Part shown: piece by piece, positions 54,523 through 64,000 of the stretch
Numbering within the stretch: position 1 is the first letter of the stretch
Layout of the letters: every line of letters starts with the position of its first letter
Assembly (NCBI GenBank): GCA_003586115.2
Contig: QVOM02000025.1
Location: 84,518,863-84,582,862 of the forward strand
Length of the DNA stretch: 64,000 bases
Source of the DNA: Salvator merianae
Taxonomy: Eukaryota; Chordata; Lepidosauria; Squamata; Teiidae
Reading direction: 5' to 3'
The notes under the pieces: generated by a model
Seen by the model: the letters and a program-made list of their open reading frames with translations, nothing else
Database searches by the model: none
Told to the model about the DNA's origin: nothing
Translations under genes and position numbers: made by a program

Positions 54523-55991
54523 GGGCCTGTTCACACTTCCTACCATAGAATGGGCTAATTAGCCCATTCTAGGGTGGAATAGACCCCATCGTGCAGACAC
54601 TGTCTGAACAATGGGGCCTAAAAACTTAGCTCAAGCCGGCTACCGGTGTTTGCGGGTGCGAACACTGGTAGCCGTGCCTGATCATGACAGCACCTAGCAA
54701 GTATCAGGCCGCTGGCATAGTGACTGCAGCCCCATGCACCTGCATGCACACGCACAATGGGCAATGGGTCCTACTCCTTCACGCGGGCCCAAATGGGCCC
54801 ACACAAGGCCCCAATCAGGCTCATGACACCCCAATGAGGCCTGGGATGCCGGATGGGGCTGCAGTGCACTAGGGGTGTGCATGAAGCTTTGTACCACCCG
54901 AATTTCGATCGAATTTCATGATTTCATTCCCTTCGCATCGAATGCGAAGGGCAACAGAAATCACGAAATCGAATTGCGAAGGTCCCTCAATTTTCGATGC
55001 ATTTCGGGACCTGCGCAATTTGCCGCTGTCTCATCCCCCTAGGCTGACAGCGCACGCGCTGACAGCCTAGGGTGAATCAGGCAGGCAGCGAGCGGAAGAG
55101 GAGAAAACTCAAGTTGATTTTTCTTCTCTTCCGCTTGCCGTCTCATCCTCCTAGGCTGTCAGCACATGTGGGAGACGAAAGAAATCAACAGGAAGGAAGG
55201 GAGGGATTCCCTTCCCGGTGATTTCTCTGCTCTCCCTCCAGCTCTCTGATTTACCCCACTCTGTCAGCGCGCACGCTGACCATAGTAGGGTGAATCAGAC
55301 AGCCGGCGGGAGACGAGAGAAATCAACAGGAAGGAAGGGAGAGATTCCCTTCCCGGTGATTTCTCTCGTCTCCTGCCGGCTCTCTGATTTACCCTACTCT
55401 GTCAGCGCGCGTGCTGACAGAGTAGGGTGAATCAGGGAGCCAGCAGCGAGCGGAAGAGGAGAAAAACTCAATGCGAAAAAAAGACCTTCGCCGCGAAGGT
55501 CTTTCCTTCGCGTTGAGTTTTCTCCGTTTCCGATGGGTCCCGTCGCTGCGAAGATTTTCGCATCGGAAACGAAAAGCGCCCTTTTCGCGCCTCTCGTTTT
55601 CGAGCGAAAACGAAGCCCCGGTGCTTCGCTGGGCTGCGAAGCGAAGAAGGGAAATTGCCTTCGTGCACATCCCTACAGTGCACCCCATCTGCCATCCCAG
55701 GCCCAATTGAGGCATCATGGACTGACTGGGGCTTCGTGCAGGCCTGAATGGGTAGGACCCATCGCCCAGAAGATCGCTGCTGCTATGGTGCAAGGTAAGT
55801 GCAAATGGATTCTTACGTGAAGCTCACTTTGAGCTTCAGTAAGGATTTGGCCTGCTAATTACTGCACTAGTGTTAGTAGCAATTGGCAGCCGATGAGATC
55901 CACTCCCGGTCGCTGTGGCCATCTTCCGGTGTTAACGCACTTAGCTAGCAAGTATGCCTGATGCTTGCTACCACCAAGTGCTAACAAGCCC
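54523..55991 (-). mobile_element. GGGCC-ended DNA element, group B, hosting a hAT copy
   Basis: GGGCCTGTTCACACTTCC and AAGTGCTAACAAGCCC. The left dyad CATAGAATGGGCTAATTAGC...CCATTCTA, CCCAAATGGGCCC-type blocks on both sides of the insert, and the dyad GAAGCTCACTTTGAGCTTC at 55818 are group B marks. Split at 54870-55675 by the GC-rich hAT copy 5; the host alone is about 655 bp. Confidence 0.65.
54870..55675 (+). mobile_element. GC-rich hairpin-chain hAT element, copy 5 (806 bp), nested
   Basis: Perfect 8-bp duplication CAGTGCAC (54862-54869, 55676-55683). Ends TAGGGGTGTGCATGAAG and CTTCGTGCACATCCCTA. Inverted twin of copy 4 at 22138-22943, identical in length. Visible differences are mostly CG to TG or CA, for example CATGAAGCTTTG for CACGAAGCTTCG near the left end. 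Confidence 0.9.
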
Positions 55992-56045
55992 TTTGTTACC
56001 TCTGGCTTCTGCTGTTATAGGTGCTTCTGAGTCTGTAGAGATTCT

Positions 56046-56523
56046 GGGCCTGTTCACACTTACCTCTTAGTGAGTGCTGGTCCTCTCACTGGGCAAGTGT
56101 GTCCACACATGGGAGCCACGGCAACTCTCCAGAATTTGCTTTCCCACAACCATCCAGTGATGGATTGTGACAAAAATGGTTCACAGTTTGACTGGGAATG
56201 TCTAGATTGCTTCTGTCAGCAGCATCCACACCCTCCTCTGGGTGCAGCATGGCAAGTGGGTGTAACTGCATGAGTACAGCTGTGCAGTCAGGTGTAGCAT
56301 CTAGATCACCATGGCAACATCAGGGCTCACACCAGATGTTGCTGCTGATGTTGCCATGGAGATCTGCCCTGACTTGACCTGACCATCCTCACTTCAAGGG
56401 CTGCTGGCCTTGTATGGGGCTTTTCTAGCATGCAAAATGTGGATGGCCACTGCCGTTCCTGATTCTTGCTGGCCTGACAAGGTATTATTCTACCATATCA
56501 GGCTGGCAAGTATGAACAGGTCT
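56046..56523 (+). mobile_element. GGGCC-ended DNA element, group A-like (478 bp)
   Basis: GGGCCTGTTCACACTTACC and GGCAAGTATGAACAGGTCT, flanked by TCT on both sides if the last base is counted in the element (56043-56045, 56524-56526). It carries an inner dyad AACATCAG...CTGATGTT around GCTCACACCAGATGTTGCTG, and ATCACCATGGCAACATC. Confidence 0.62.
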
Positions 56524-56526
56524 TCT

Positions 56527-57368
56527 GTTTCCTACAGGTGATTCAGGTATGACCTAGCAGTTTCCTCCCATATCCTTGCCCTAGTTTCACCTGGATTCAT
56601 TGGCTTTCTGCAGCATAGGTCTTAAAGGGATTCTGGCTTTGCCCTGAGGTTACAGATGCCACACTAGAAATAAAAGAGGAGCTCCCAGCTGTTTAGACAT
56701 GAGCCATAATTGTACCTGAGGTAGTACTCATAACCAGTCTGTTCTATGTGCTTGACAACTTCCCACATGCAACTGTAGCATGACCCCTATTTTCCAGGAA
56801 AGGGTGCAGCATGACAATTGCTGTCCTGCACAAAACTGAACTGGACATATGGGGAAAAAAGGTAACTTGATTTCACAAGTGAAGAACTTCTGAAATGGGA
56901 AGCTCCTAGCAGAGAGGAACACCAAAAAGGACCCGATTTAACTCCAGGGAACTATTTTTACATCCTAGACCCAAGTATCTCCACAGCCAGTTAGATGCCA
57001 GGATAGACCGGGATAGTAGCTGGAGGAAATGGGATGCAAACCCTCAGAGTTACTAGATAGATATTACTCAGCTGTGCCTACCATTCCCTCATGGGATGCA
57101 CTCACACATAACAGAGAAAGTGGTTCAAAAGTGCCTTAGAGACAGTAGCATGTGGCCCTCATGTTCTCATCCCATATCTTATCCACATAAAGCATTCATG
57201 AGACAGAGTGACTTCTGAGCAATCCCACTCATGAGTCATCTCTAAACTGCCTCTAAGTCACCATTATTATGATGATGATGGTGATGATGCTACATGTGAC
57301 TGCAGTCAAGGGGACTATAGTTATCAAGGTGCAAGAGGCGGATGACCAAGTTCAGCCAGAGAAGCCTG
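56527..57368. other. Unassigned stretch
   Basis: No recognised repeat beyond a short GAT run near 57269-57290. Confidence 0.3.
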
Positions 57369-57816
57369 AGGCCTGTTCACACTTGAGTGCTAGTGAGCAT
57401 CTAATGTCCATTAGCACAGTGCATCCACATTCTGTGGAGCCCCTATTGTTTGGGAGCATCTGCAGATGCTCCTAAATGCTCCTAGCTGTGGACAGCTAAA
57501 TCACTGTCCACAGCTGTACTGGAAGCAGCCGGCCTGCCCCTGATCAGCAGTAGTTGCACCTACTTCCAGGTGCAGATGCTGCAGACTGCAGCAGTTGCAC
57601 AGTTGCACACCACAACCACAGTTGCCATGGCAGCAGCTGGGCATTTCTGCAGTGGCTGTCATGGTGGGTGGGCTGGCATTCACACTGGGAGTGCTGGAAG
57701 CCCAGTTTCTGGCTGTTCCAGCTCTCGCAGTGCAGATGCCCACCATGCCACGGGGCCCATTGCAGCTTAAAATGGCAGAAGTCTACAGTTCTAAGCTTGA
57801 ACGTGCAAACAGGCCT
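57369..57816 (+). mobile_element. GGGCC-ended DNA element, group A2 (448 bp)
   Basis: AGGCCTGTTCACACTTGAG and ACGTGCAAACAGGCCT. Flanks CTG and CTT agree at two of three. It has GGAGCATCTGCAGATGCTCC and CTGTGGACAGC...GTCCACAG dyads, GTTGCCATGGCAGCAGC and GCTGTCATGGTGGG, the same order as 12834-13279. Confidence 0.68.
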
Positions 57817-58691
57817 CTTGTTCATGGGTTATATTATAGTCCTATCAAGGACACATTCCCAAGAAGCCCAGCATGCTAATAAAGGCATCAAAAGACTCCA
57901 TTTCCTCTCTTTTTTGTTTGTTCTCCCCCTCCCCACTTCATTTTGTTTTATCGTCTTTTTATCCTCTCAACAAGGCTGTTATGGTCACCTCTAATTTCTG
58001 GACTGCTACATGTCATTGTTATCTTTCTTTTACCCTGAAATTCATTTACCAGCTCCCTCTTTTTGATTTGAATAAAAAAGCAGCCACAAAGGCCAGAGAA
58101 GCTTCTGTTCTCCTTCTATCAGCCTTAAATGCTTGACCTCCTTGTTTGCTCCCTGCTGAGCATGTGCAAAACTTAACGCTTGTTCCTTCTCTCCCTTGCC
58201 TCAGCAAAACCCTTTTGCTATAGAATGAGAAAATACAATGAAAAATGGTTGAGCTAAGGCCAGGCAAGAAGGGAAAACTGCAAGGTTCAATGGGAGAAAA
58301 CTGAGCTTTTCAACTAGTCAAGGAATGTTGCACTCTTGGGCCTTTTTGCTGCCAACCACTGGAATGTGATGTTCACTCTCAGATGCCACTACAGCATTCC
58401 AGATGTTGTCTGAGCCCTCACCAGACCATTCTTGCAGTGGATAACTTAAAAGTTATCCACAGGCCAGCAGCATGAGGAATGGTCTGGGAATGGTGTCTTT
58501 GTACTCTTCTGGGTGCAGTGAGGTGAGGGGGCTCCAGGAGTGTGTGACTGTAGTTGTGCAGCTGTTTGCAGTGTCTGGATCCCCTGCAAAGTCCAAATCT
58601 GCTCTGGATACTAGGTTTGGACTTTGCAGTGGTGATCCAAATGAGTCATTTTTTTGTGCTGCTGGAACAGAAGAGATGTTCCAGTGTGCAT
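57817..58691. other. Unassigned stretch
   Basis: 58335-58690 has group D-like words (TTGCTGCCAACCACTGG, CTGGTCTGGGAATGG type) but no ends I can pair. No gene. Confidence 0.3.
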
Positions 58692-59040
58692 GAGTGTTTT
58701 CACACTTCCCATGTTAGATGTGGATAATTATCCCATTCTAATGTGAAATTTAACATGCACAGACACCCGCCACACTGCGTGGCTCTATCGTGGAAGATCT
58801 TCATCAAGACAGTAGCCAGGAAGTGTTTGGCCACTGCCATGGTGATCAGCAGCACCACAGAGCATGCAGCCACACTCAGATGTGCACAGTTCTGATTGCA
58901 TGATCACACAGACACAGATGCTGTATGCAGTGTGGCTGCATACAATATGCTGCTCCCAATCATGAAGGCTTCTGCAAAATGTAGAAGCACTTTTCTAGTG
59001 AGTATCTCTGCTGTTTGCTAGTTTAAAATGTGAAAGGCCC
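58692..59040 (-). mobile_element. GGGCC-ended DNA element, group A, decayed left end
   Basis: Left GAGTGTTTTCACACTTCCC and right TTTAAAATGTGAAAGGCCC. Flanks CAT and CAA agree at two of three. Near the left is ATGTGGATAATTATCCCATTC, the reversed form of the terminal dyad of other copies; CTAGTGAGTATC lies near the right end. Confidence 0.55.
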
Positions 59041-59931
59041 CAAATTGTGAATGACCCCAAGCATTCCTGATGCTAACCAGTCTGGGATGGTCTTCAGAGC
59101 CCATTCCGAAAAGGAAGTGTGAATTTGGCCTTCAGCGGAAAGGAGATATACTCGTCTAGTTGATGGCTGAAAATGGCTAAAGTCACAAACACTTCAGGCT
59201 GCTAATCGGCTAGAAACGTAAAACACGAAGTTATAAAATGTGAAGATAAAAGATAATAGAGGTTGGGTGTGATCAGACTGAGCTTTTTTTTTTTTTTTTT
59301 TTTGGTCTCCTCCTTCAGATAAAGTATCCCTTCCATAGACACACACACAAAAAGCATTCAAATAGTTAAATGAAAGAGCCTACCTATTTTTTCCTCACTC
59401 CAGTATTCTTTGTCTCCAAGTCTGGCAATGGCTTCCTTGGCAATGAGTGCTCATGACTGATTGGTCACTTGTCTGCCTGACTTTCCATGGCTCTGATTGG
59501 TTACTCACTAGTAGCACTTGTTCCCATGTTCTGATTGGCTACATTTCCCTCCTCTGTGTTTATGTAGATTCCCAGCCAATCTGGCCACAAAAAAGAGATA
59601 TATTGGGTGTTTTTAAATCCTGGATGTGGAAGAGGTGCCCATTCTCAGACTTTGAGGCACAGAAAAGTAAATTTTGGGGGTGAAAGTCTGTCCTTAAAGC
59701 CCCAAATTTGCCCAAAGGGGCTTCTTTAGGTATGTCTGATTGCATCCAAAAAAGAATGTAGGAGTGTGCCAAACATCATGTCAAAGCATTGGAAACAGTC
59801 ATCCCCTTTCTACATAGAAACTGAGTTTTCTAGATGAACATCTAGCAAACTTGTTCCTAGAGTAAGAGAGGCACTTATCTCACCTCAGTATGCTCCTAGC
59901 TGTTCCTCACAATCTTCTTGGAGCCTGGATT
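59041..59931. other. Unassigned stretch with a poly-T run
   Basis: Poly-T at 59284-59303. CTGATTGGTYAC occurs several times near 59455-59545 as a degenerate direct repeat. No gene seen. Confidence 0.35.
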
Positions 59932-59941
59932 CTATCTATCC

Positions 59942-59990
<49 letters not shown>
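59932..59990 (+). repeat. TCTA microsatellite
   Basis: About 14 uninterrupted TCTA/ATCT units. Confidence 0.97.
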
Positions 59991-60329
59991 ATTATTTAGA
60001 AGTTTAGCTCTTGTGGACCCCAAATCATGGCAGAGTTAATTATGATGTCATCTATTATGTCATCACCTGACCTGATTTGGTACCATGAAGCATGCAAGGA
60101 CTAGCAACAGAAGTCCTGATCCTCAAAGGCACTGGGGGATGTGTTTTGGCAGTGCATCCCTGAATTATATCTCCAGCACTGGCCCAGTAGTCCCAAACAT
60201 GGAAACATACTGTCTGCATGACATGCCTCCTTGTTCAGAATCAGGACCCTCTGATCTGCCAGTAGTAACCTTTAGTCATGACTACCAGCATTTATGATCA
60301 GTTGCCTCCTAATCATGATTATGTTCCAT
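59991..60329. other. Unassigned stretch
   Basis: No recognised repeat or exon. Confidence 0.3.
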
Positions 60330-60969
60330 CTAGAAAATTAATGAATTAAAGAATAATAGGGTACAGAAAATGGTTCTTAAGATATTCTATAGATGATATA
60401 GAACACCATCACAATTAGCACATATGTTACCTATGATGCTGGCATGGGTGTGGACAGAGATGTACATATTTCCACCATTGGTGAGAATGTGATATTATAA
60501 AATTATTTTGGAGGGATATTCAGAATAAAATTAATGATATTTGAAATATAAATTTGAATTTATCACCTGAATTCGTTTTTGTTTTTGTTTTTGAAGTGAC
60601 GGGGAGAATAAGGAATAAAAAACCATATTTATTTACTCAAATGATACATGCAGCACAATCAACAATTGCAATGGGATGGAGGGAAAGTACTAAGTGCACA
60701 TTAGATAATTGGTATAGGTATTTAAAGGAATAATTTAGATTTAATAAAATGTGGAAAATAAGATTTAAAATCAAGGTATGAATTTGCTTTCTAAAACAGA
60801 GGAAAACTGGAAAGATTTATTGTATTTTTCAACTAGAGCCCAAGCATCAGAAGAACTGAGAGAAGAAATAACAAGACTAACTCTTTGGTCCAGCTAAAAG
60901 GAAAGAGAAAGAAAATGGAAGAAGTAATCCAGAAGTTGTCAACCATTGTGCACAAGAGGCAGTTGACTA
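60330..60969 (+). mobile_element. L1 ORF2 C-terminal relic
   Basis: One frame near 60465-60545 reads Y-F-H-H-W, a stop, then E-C-D-I-I-K-L-F-W-R-D-I-Q-N-K-I, matching the conserved H-x-W-W-x-C...F-W-x-x-I-Q segment at the end of L1 ORF2. Near 60800 a frame gives E-N-W-K-D-F, the final conserved block, followed by A/G-rich sequence as in the copies at 1 and 10950. Stops show it is inactive. Confidence 0.75.
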
Positions 60970-61988
60970 GTGAGGTGTATTAGTTATTTGTTATTATTAT
61001 TTTTTCTATTTTTGGGGGGAGGAGCACTGTTTTTTGGTTATGATCTATTATTTTCTACTATGATTTGTCTTATTATTAATAGAACTTATTTAAAACACCC
61101 CAAAATGATTATGCTCCACCTGAAGTGTTTTCCAGTGGGGGTGTGTGGCCTTACAGATCCACATTAATACGTAGATATATGAGGGCCCAGAAGATGACCA
61201 TGGAGGTCTTTGCTCCTGACCAAAGGTAAGTACAGAAACAACCTTTGTTTACCTTACTATCTGCTTGCTTGTATTGACTAAATTTAGCAGAAGACTCAAG
61301 ACAGGCTATGTTCTGTATACAACCCCTCAACCTTTCAGCCATGGACCAGCTTAGCCTAGCAGTTACTCCATGTCCAATACATGTTCAGTTTGCTTCTATG
61401 TTCTTCCTTTGCAGTGCTCATACAGGAATGAGCAAAGCTGGGCGGAAAAAAAGTTTCACATATCATTAAAAAAGTTCATCTCAATTCTGTTTGTTTCTTT
61501 AAAATGTGTATGAACTGGCAAATCCTATGCAACTTTGCTCACACAATCTTTCTTCTTCTTTCCCCCCCTCAGAAAATGTAGCTTTACCTACTCCATGTCC
61601 CATGAGTCACCCCGAGATAGATTGCCTCATGCTATTTTATGCCATTGCCATTTTATATATTTCAAGTTTCTTTTTGGCACTAAATTTATACACTAAGGCT
61701 GAATCTACACAGCAGTTTAAGGGAGTCTTTGGTCCCTGGGGGGAACCATTTCCCACCCAAACCCTGGAAGGGTTCATTCCCTCAAGAGTTGGAAAAACGA
61801 CATTCAGTGAACTTCTTTCAATAGAGTCAGGATTAGACTAGCATTTGTGTTGTGCCATACTGATACTGACTCAACACTGGAATTCTGGCTACACTTGCTG
61901 GGTGTAGCTGAAATTTTGGTCATTTCTTTGGCACCAACGGGCAGCATTCCACCACAGGCTGGTTGTGATGGCCTTCATGTGCTGCTTT
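60970..61988. other. Unassigned stretch
   Basis: 61690-61850 starts AAGGCTGAATCTACACAGC, similar to AAGGCTGCATCCAGACATAG at 63940, so another short DNA-element end may be present. No bounded element or gene. Confidence 0.3.
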
Positions 61989-62176
61989 AGAGGCACGGTG
62001 GCACAGAAGGCTAAGGCACTGATCTTTCAATAGGAGGATCGGAGTTCAAGGCCCCTGTCTGCCGTGTGGAGGGGATGAGCGCCCTCTACTGGCCTCTAGC
62101 TCTGAATCATGCATGGAGCAGGGGATTGGATTCAATGACCCTGGAGGTCCCTTCCAACTCTATGATTCTATGAAAA
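61989..62176 (+). mobile_element. tRNA-derived SINE with CR1-like tail (188 bp)
   Basis: Head AGAGGCACGGTGGCACAGAA resembles a tRNA A box region (GTGGCNNAG), and GGAGTTCAAGGCC, about 50 bp later, resembles a decayed B box (GGTTCGAATCC). The 3' part GACCCTGGAGGTCCCTTCC, AACTCTATGATTCTATGA is a CR1-type LINE 3' end with ATTCTATG octamers, suggesting CR1-driven retroposition. Internal changes in both boxes argue it is not a tRNA gene. Confidence 0.78.
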
Positions 62177-62357
62177 CTATGAAAAGTCTGGACAGGCCAA
62201 CTTTACCTACAATACAGCAGGTGGAACCTTAAACGCAAGCTGCCTCATTGGGCAGTTTGCATAGATGAAATCCCAGACTGCAATTATAACATCACACAAT
62301 AGGACTTGAAATTTTTAGAATTGTGTAGTAATACATGGATTGAAGTCTGTTAGATCC

Positions 62358-63167
62358 TAGGGGTGTGCGCGAAGGCATTTTCCGCTTTTCGCTTTGCTTC
62401 GCAGCGAAGCGAGGCCGGCAAAAAAAATCTTTGCGCGAAAAACCCATGATGAAAGACACCAGCTTTGCTTTCGCTGAGAAGCCTTTTGCACATGGCTTCA
62501 TTGCCAGTCACTGGCCAGCCTACCGGCTCTGCACCCATCCACCCTTAAAGATATGGTGGCAGTATATCTTTAAGGGTGAATGGCACAGAGGCGGGAGGCT
62601 GGGCAATTGCTGCCAATGAAGCCATGCCACCCCTACACCCTGCACCCCCCCACACACAAATAAAAAAAAAAGAAAGAAAAGCCCTACCCCCCCACACACA
62701 TAAATAAAATAAAAAAGAAAAGAAAAGCCCCTTCATCCCCCCCCAACACACAAGTAAAATAAAAATAAAAAAGTAAAGTAAAAAACTTACCATTCGTAGA
62801 ACCATGCGGTGCGCGTCCTTTTCGAGCCCTCCAGCTCATCTGCGCTCCCCCCTCCCATCAGGCTAGCCTCTTTTGGATGCCTGTTTCCCTGGCAGCAAGG
62901 AAGCGAGGCATCCAATAGGCTGGTGTCAGCAGTCAGTCAAATATATTGACCAGGTGCTGACACCAGTACAGCAGCCAGTAGAAATTCTACTTTCTCCACA
63001 TTGGAGGAAGTAGAACTTTTACTAGGCAGTGAAGGCAGCGAAGGCAAGGTAAGTTTTCCGCTCTTCGAGTTCATGGGGAAGGGTTTTTTCGCCCTTGGCA
63101 TGAAAACAGCGGAAACACTGTTTTCGTTGCAAAAGGCGAAGGTGGCGAAAGTTTTCGCCCATCCCTA
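62358..63167. mobile_element. Divergent hairpin-chain element, copy 7 (810 bp)
   Basis: Left end TAGGGGTGTGCGCGAAGGC and right end TTTTCGCCCATCCCTA match the family ends. Flanks TTAGATCC and ATTCATCC agree at 5 of 8 only. The interior is again a chain of dyads but with different sequences: ACCCTTAAAGATAT...ATATCTTTAAGGGT (62541-62577), CACCCCTACACCC-rich spacers, GGTGTCAGC...GCTGACACC (about 62922-62963) and TTCTACTTTCTCC...GGAGGAAGTAGAA. Frames across it are artefacts. Confidence 0.65.
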
Positions 63168-64000
63168 ATTCATCCATCTCTGCTCCAGGTACAAAAGTCC
63201 AATTATTTGATGAATTTTGAAACAGTATCTAAGTTGGGGAGGTGTGAACTGGTTCACTTTTAGTTTCTTCTGCGCAAGGACAGTCATGTTGCCATTTTCT
63301 CTACAGCATGTTTCTTTGGCTGGTTACCCAACACTTTTGACTTTACTACTGAATCCAATTATTTCCTCCAATAACTTTATGCCAACTTGGAGCTGACTTT
63401 AAACTAAAATACCTTCATTTGAGTTTAAAATAAATCAATATCCACATTTTATGTCAGTTTGGAAAAAGAAAATCCCTGCTATCCTATTAGCAATCCAAAT
63501 ATGTAGTGCAATATTTAAGCCTCTAGGTTAACAAGAGGTTCTGTATTAAAATCCAAGTTCACTATGCTAGGTAAAGAAAGCATGGCAGCTCCATCCATTG
63601 AGGGCATCTTCAGTGCCATTTGTCAGAATTTCCTTTAAGATACTTCCAGGTTAATTAAACCTTCTCTCTGTGATATCCTGCTTTGGCTGCAGCAGCAATA
63701 ATTCACTCCTTGTGTTGAACCAAGGAACTGTTTATCCTGACTCAAGTGATTACAGCTTGAAGTAACTGGATTTTGCTGTGACTACAGTAGGGTGTAACCC
63801 TATACAAAATATACCTTTGAATGTCCACTCAGTCCCTTGCAATCAAAGCAAGTAATTCCCTTAAAAAAAAAAAAAAAAAAAAAGTACCTATTTTAGCAGT
63901 TTAGCAAGGGCGTCTGGTAGCACCTTAGAGACTAACAAAGGCTGCATCCAGACATAGCTTACTTATTCTGCTATATTTGGATATTTTGGAATAAAGCATA
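63168..64000. other. Unassigned end of window
   Basis: Mostly plain sequence with a poly-A run at 63863-63883. At 63912-63936 TCTGGTAGCACCTTAGAGAC is a short motif I associate with an abundant sauropsid interspersed repeat, continuing into AAGGCTGCATCCAGAC, which may be the left end of a DNA element cut by the window edge. Confidence 0.35.

Noticed and set aside
61989..62060. Possible functional tRNA gene
   Set aside because: The A and B boxes are degenerate, no full cloverleaf is apparent, and the sequence continues directly into a CR1-type LINE tail. It is a SINE head.
1..64000. Endogenous retrovirus or LTR pair
   Set aside because: I looked for TG...CA-bounded direct repeats with a primer-binding site or polypurine tract and for pol-like frames. 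None was seen apart from L1 relics.

Overview
The window looks like gene-poor, transposon-packed nuclear DNA from a vertebrate, most likely a squamate reptile. It has degraded L1 and CR1/L2-type LINE fragments, a tRNA-headed SINE with a CR1-like tail ending in ATTCTATG, LINE 3' ends of the kind common in lizard and snake DNA, long GGAA/GAAA, AAT, GT and TCTA microsatellites, and many short non-autonomous DNA transposons. I recognise no protein-coding exon, rRNA or functional tRNA gene. The open frames on both strands (at most about 220 codons) are chance frames through repeats and microsatellites.

Layout. 1-3.7 kb: L1 3' end, then GC-rich hAT-like elements, one nested in an older AT-rich relative. 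3.7-17 kb: microsatellites, LINE tails and GGGCC-ended DNA elements. 17-23 kb: a GC-rich hAT-like copy expanded to 1,141 bp, more GGGCC elements, a Tigger-like element inside an older candidate element, and another GC-rich copy in reverse orientation. 23-25.3 kb: no recognisable repeat. 25-31 kb: GGGCC elements and LINE debris. 32-44 kb: a near-perfect foldback element, four of five copies of a short CAGTG-ended hAT family, the third near-identical GC-rich copy, and LINE fragments. 44.7-45.8 kb: an L1 ORF2 relic split by a GGGCC element. 51-52.8 kb: a hAT element nested in a GGGCC element, and a second partial copy. 54.3-56.5 kb: a GC-rich copy nested in a GGGCC element. 60-63.2 kb: L1 relic, SINE, and a divergent GC-rich element.

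The most interesting signal is the GC-rich family (copies at 1507, 2630, 17837, 22138, 35619, 54870 and probably 62358). Its ends read TAGGGRTGTGCACGAAG and five copies are flanked by perfect 8-bp target duplications, which places it in the hAT superfamily. The interior is a chain of dyad axes about 56-74 bp apart, alternating between two stem types (TGTCAG cores and AATCAA...TTGATT cores). One copy has expanded a 146-bp double-hairpin unit to about four tandem copies. The second signal is a large set of elements ending GGGCCTKTTYRCACTT with apparent 3-bp target duplications (TAA, CAA, ATA, TTT, ATT, ACT, TTG, TCT), which is PIF/Harbinger-like but not assigned with certainty.

No genes act together here. 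The biology is a layered record of transposition: older AT-rich hAT and L1 copies, then waves of GGGCC and hAT elements inserting into them, then CpG decay. A few non-repeat stretches (around 4.56-4.81, 17.40-17.57 and 50.13-50.37 kb) have the look of conserved non-coding DNA, but that is only a guess without an alignment.
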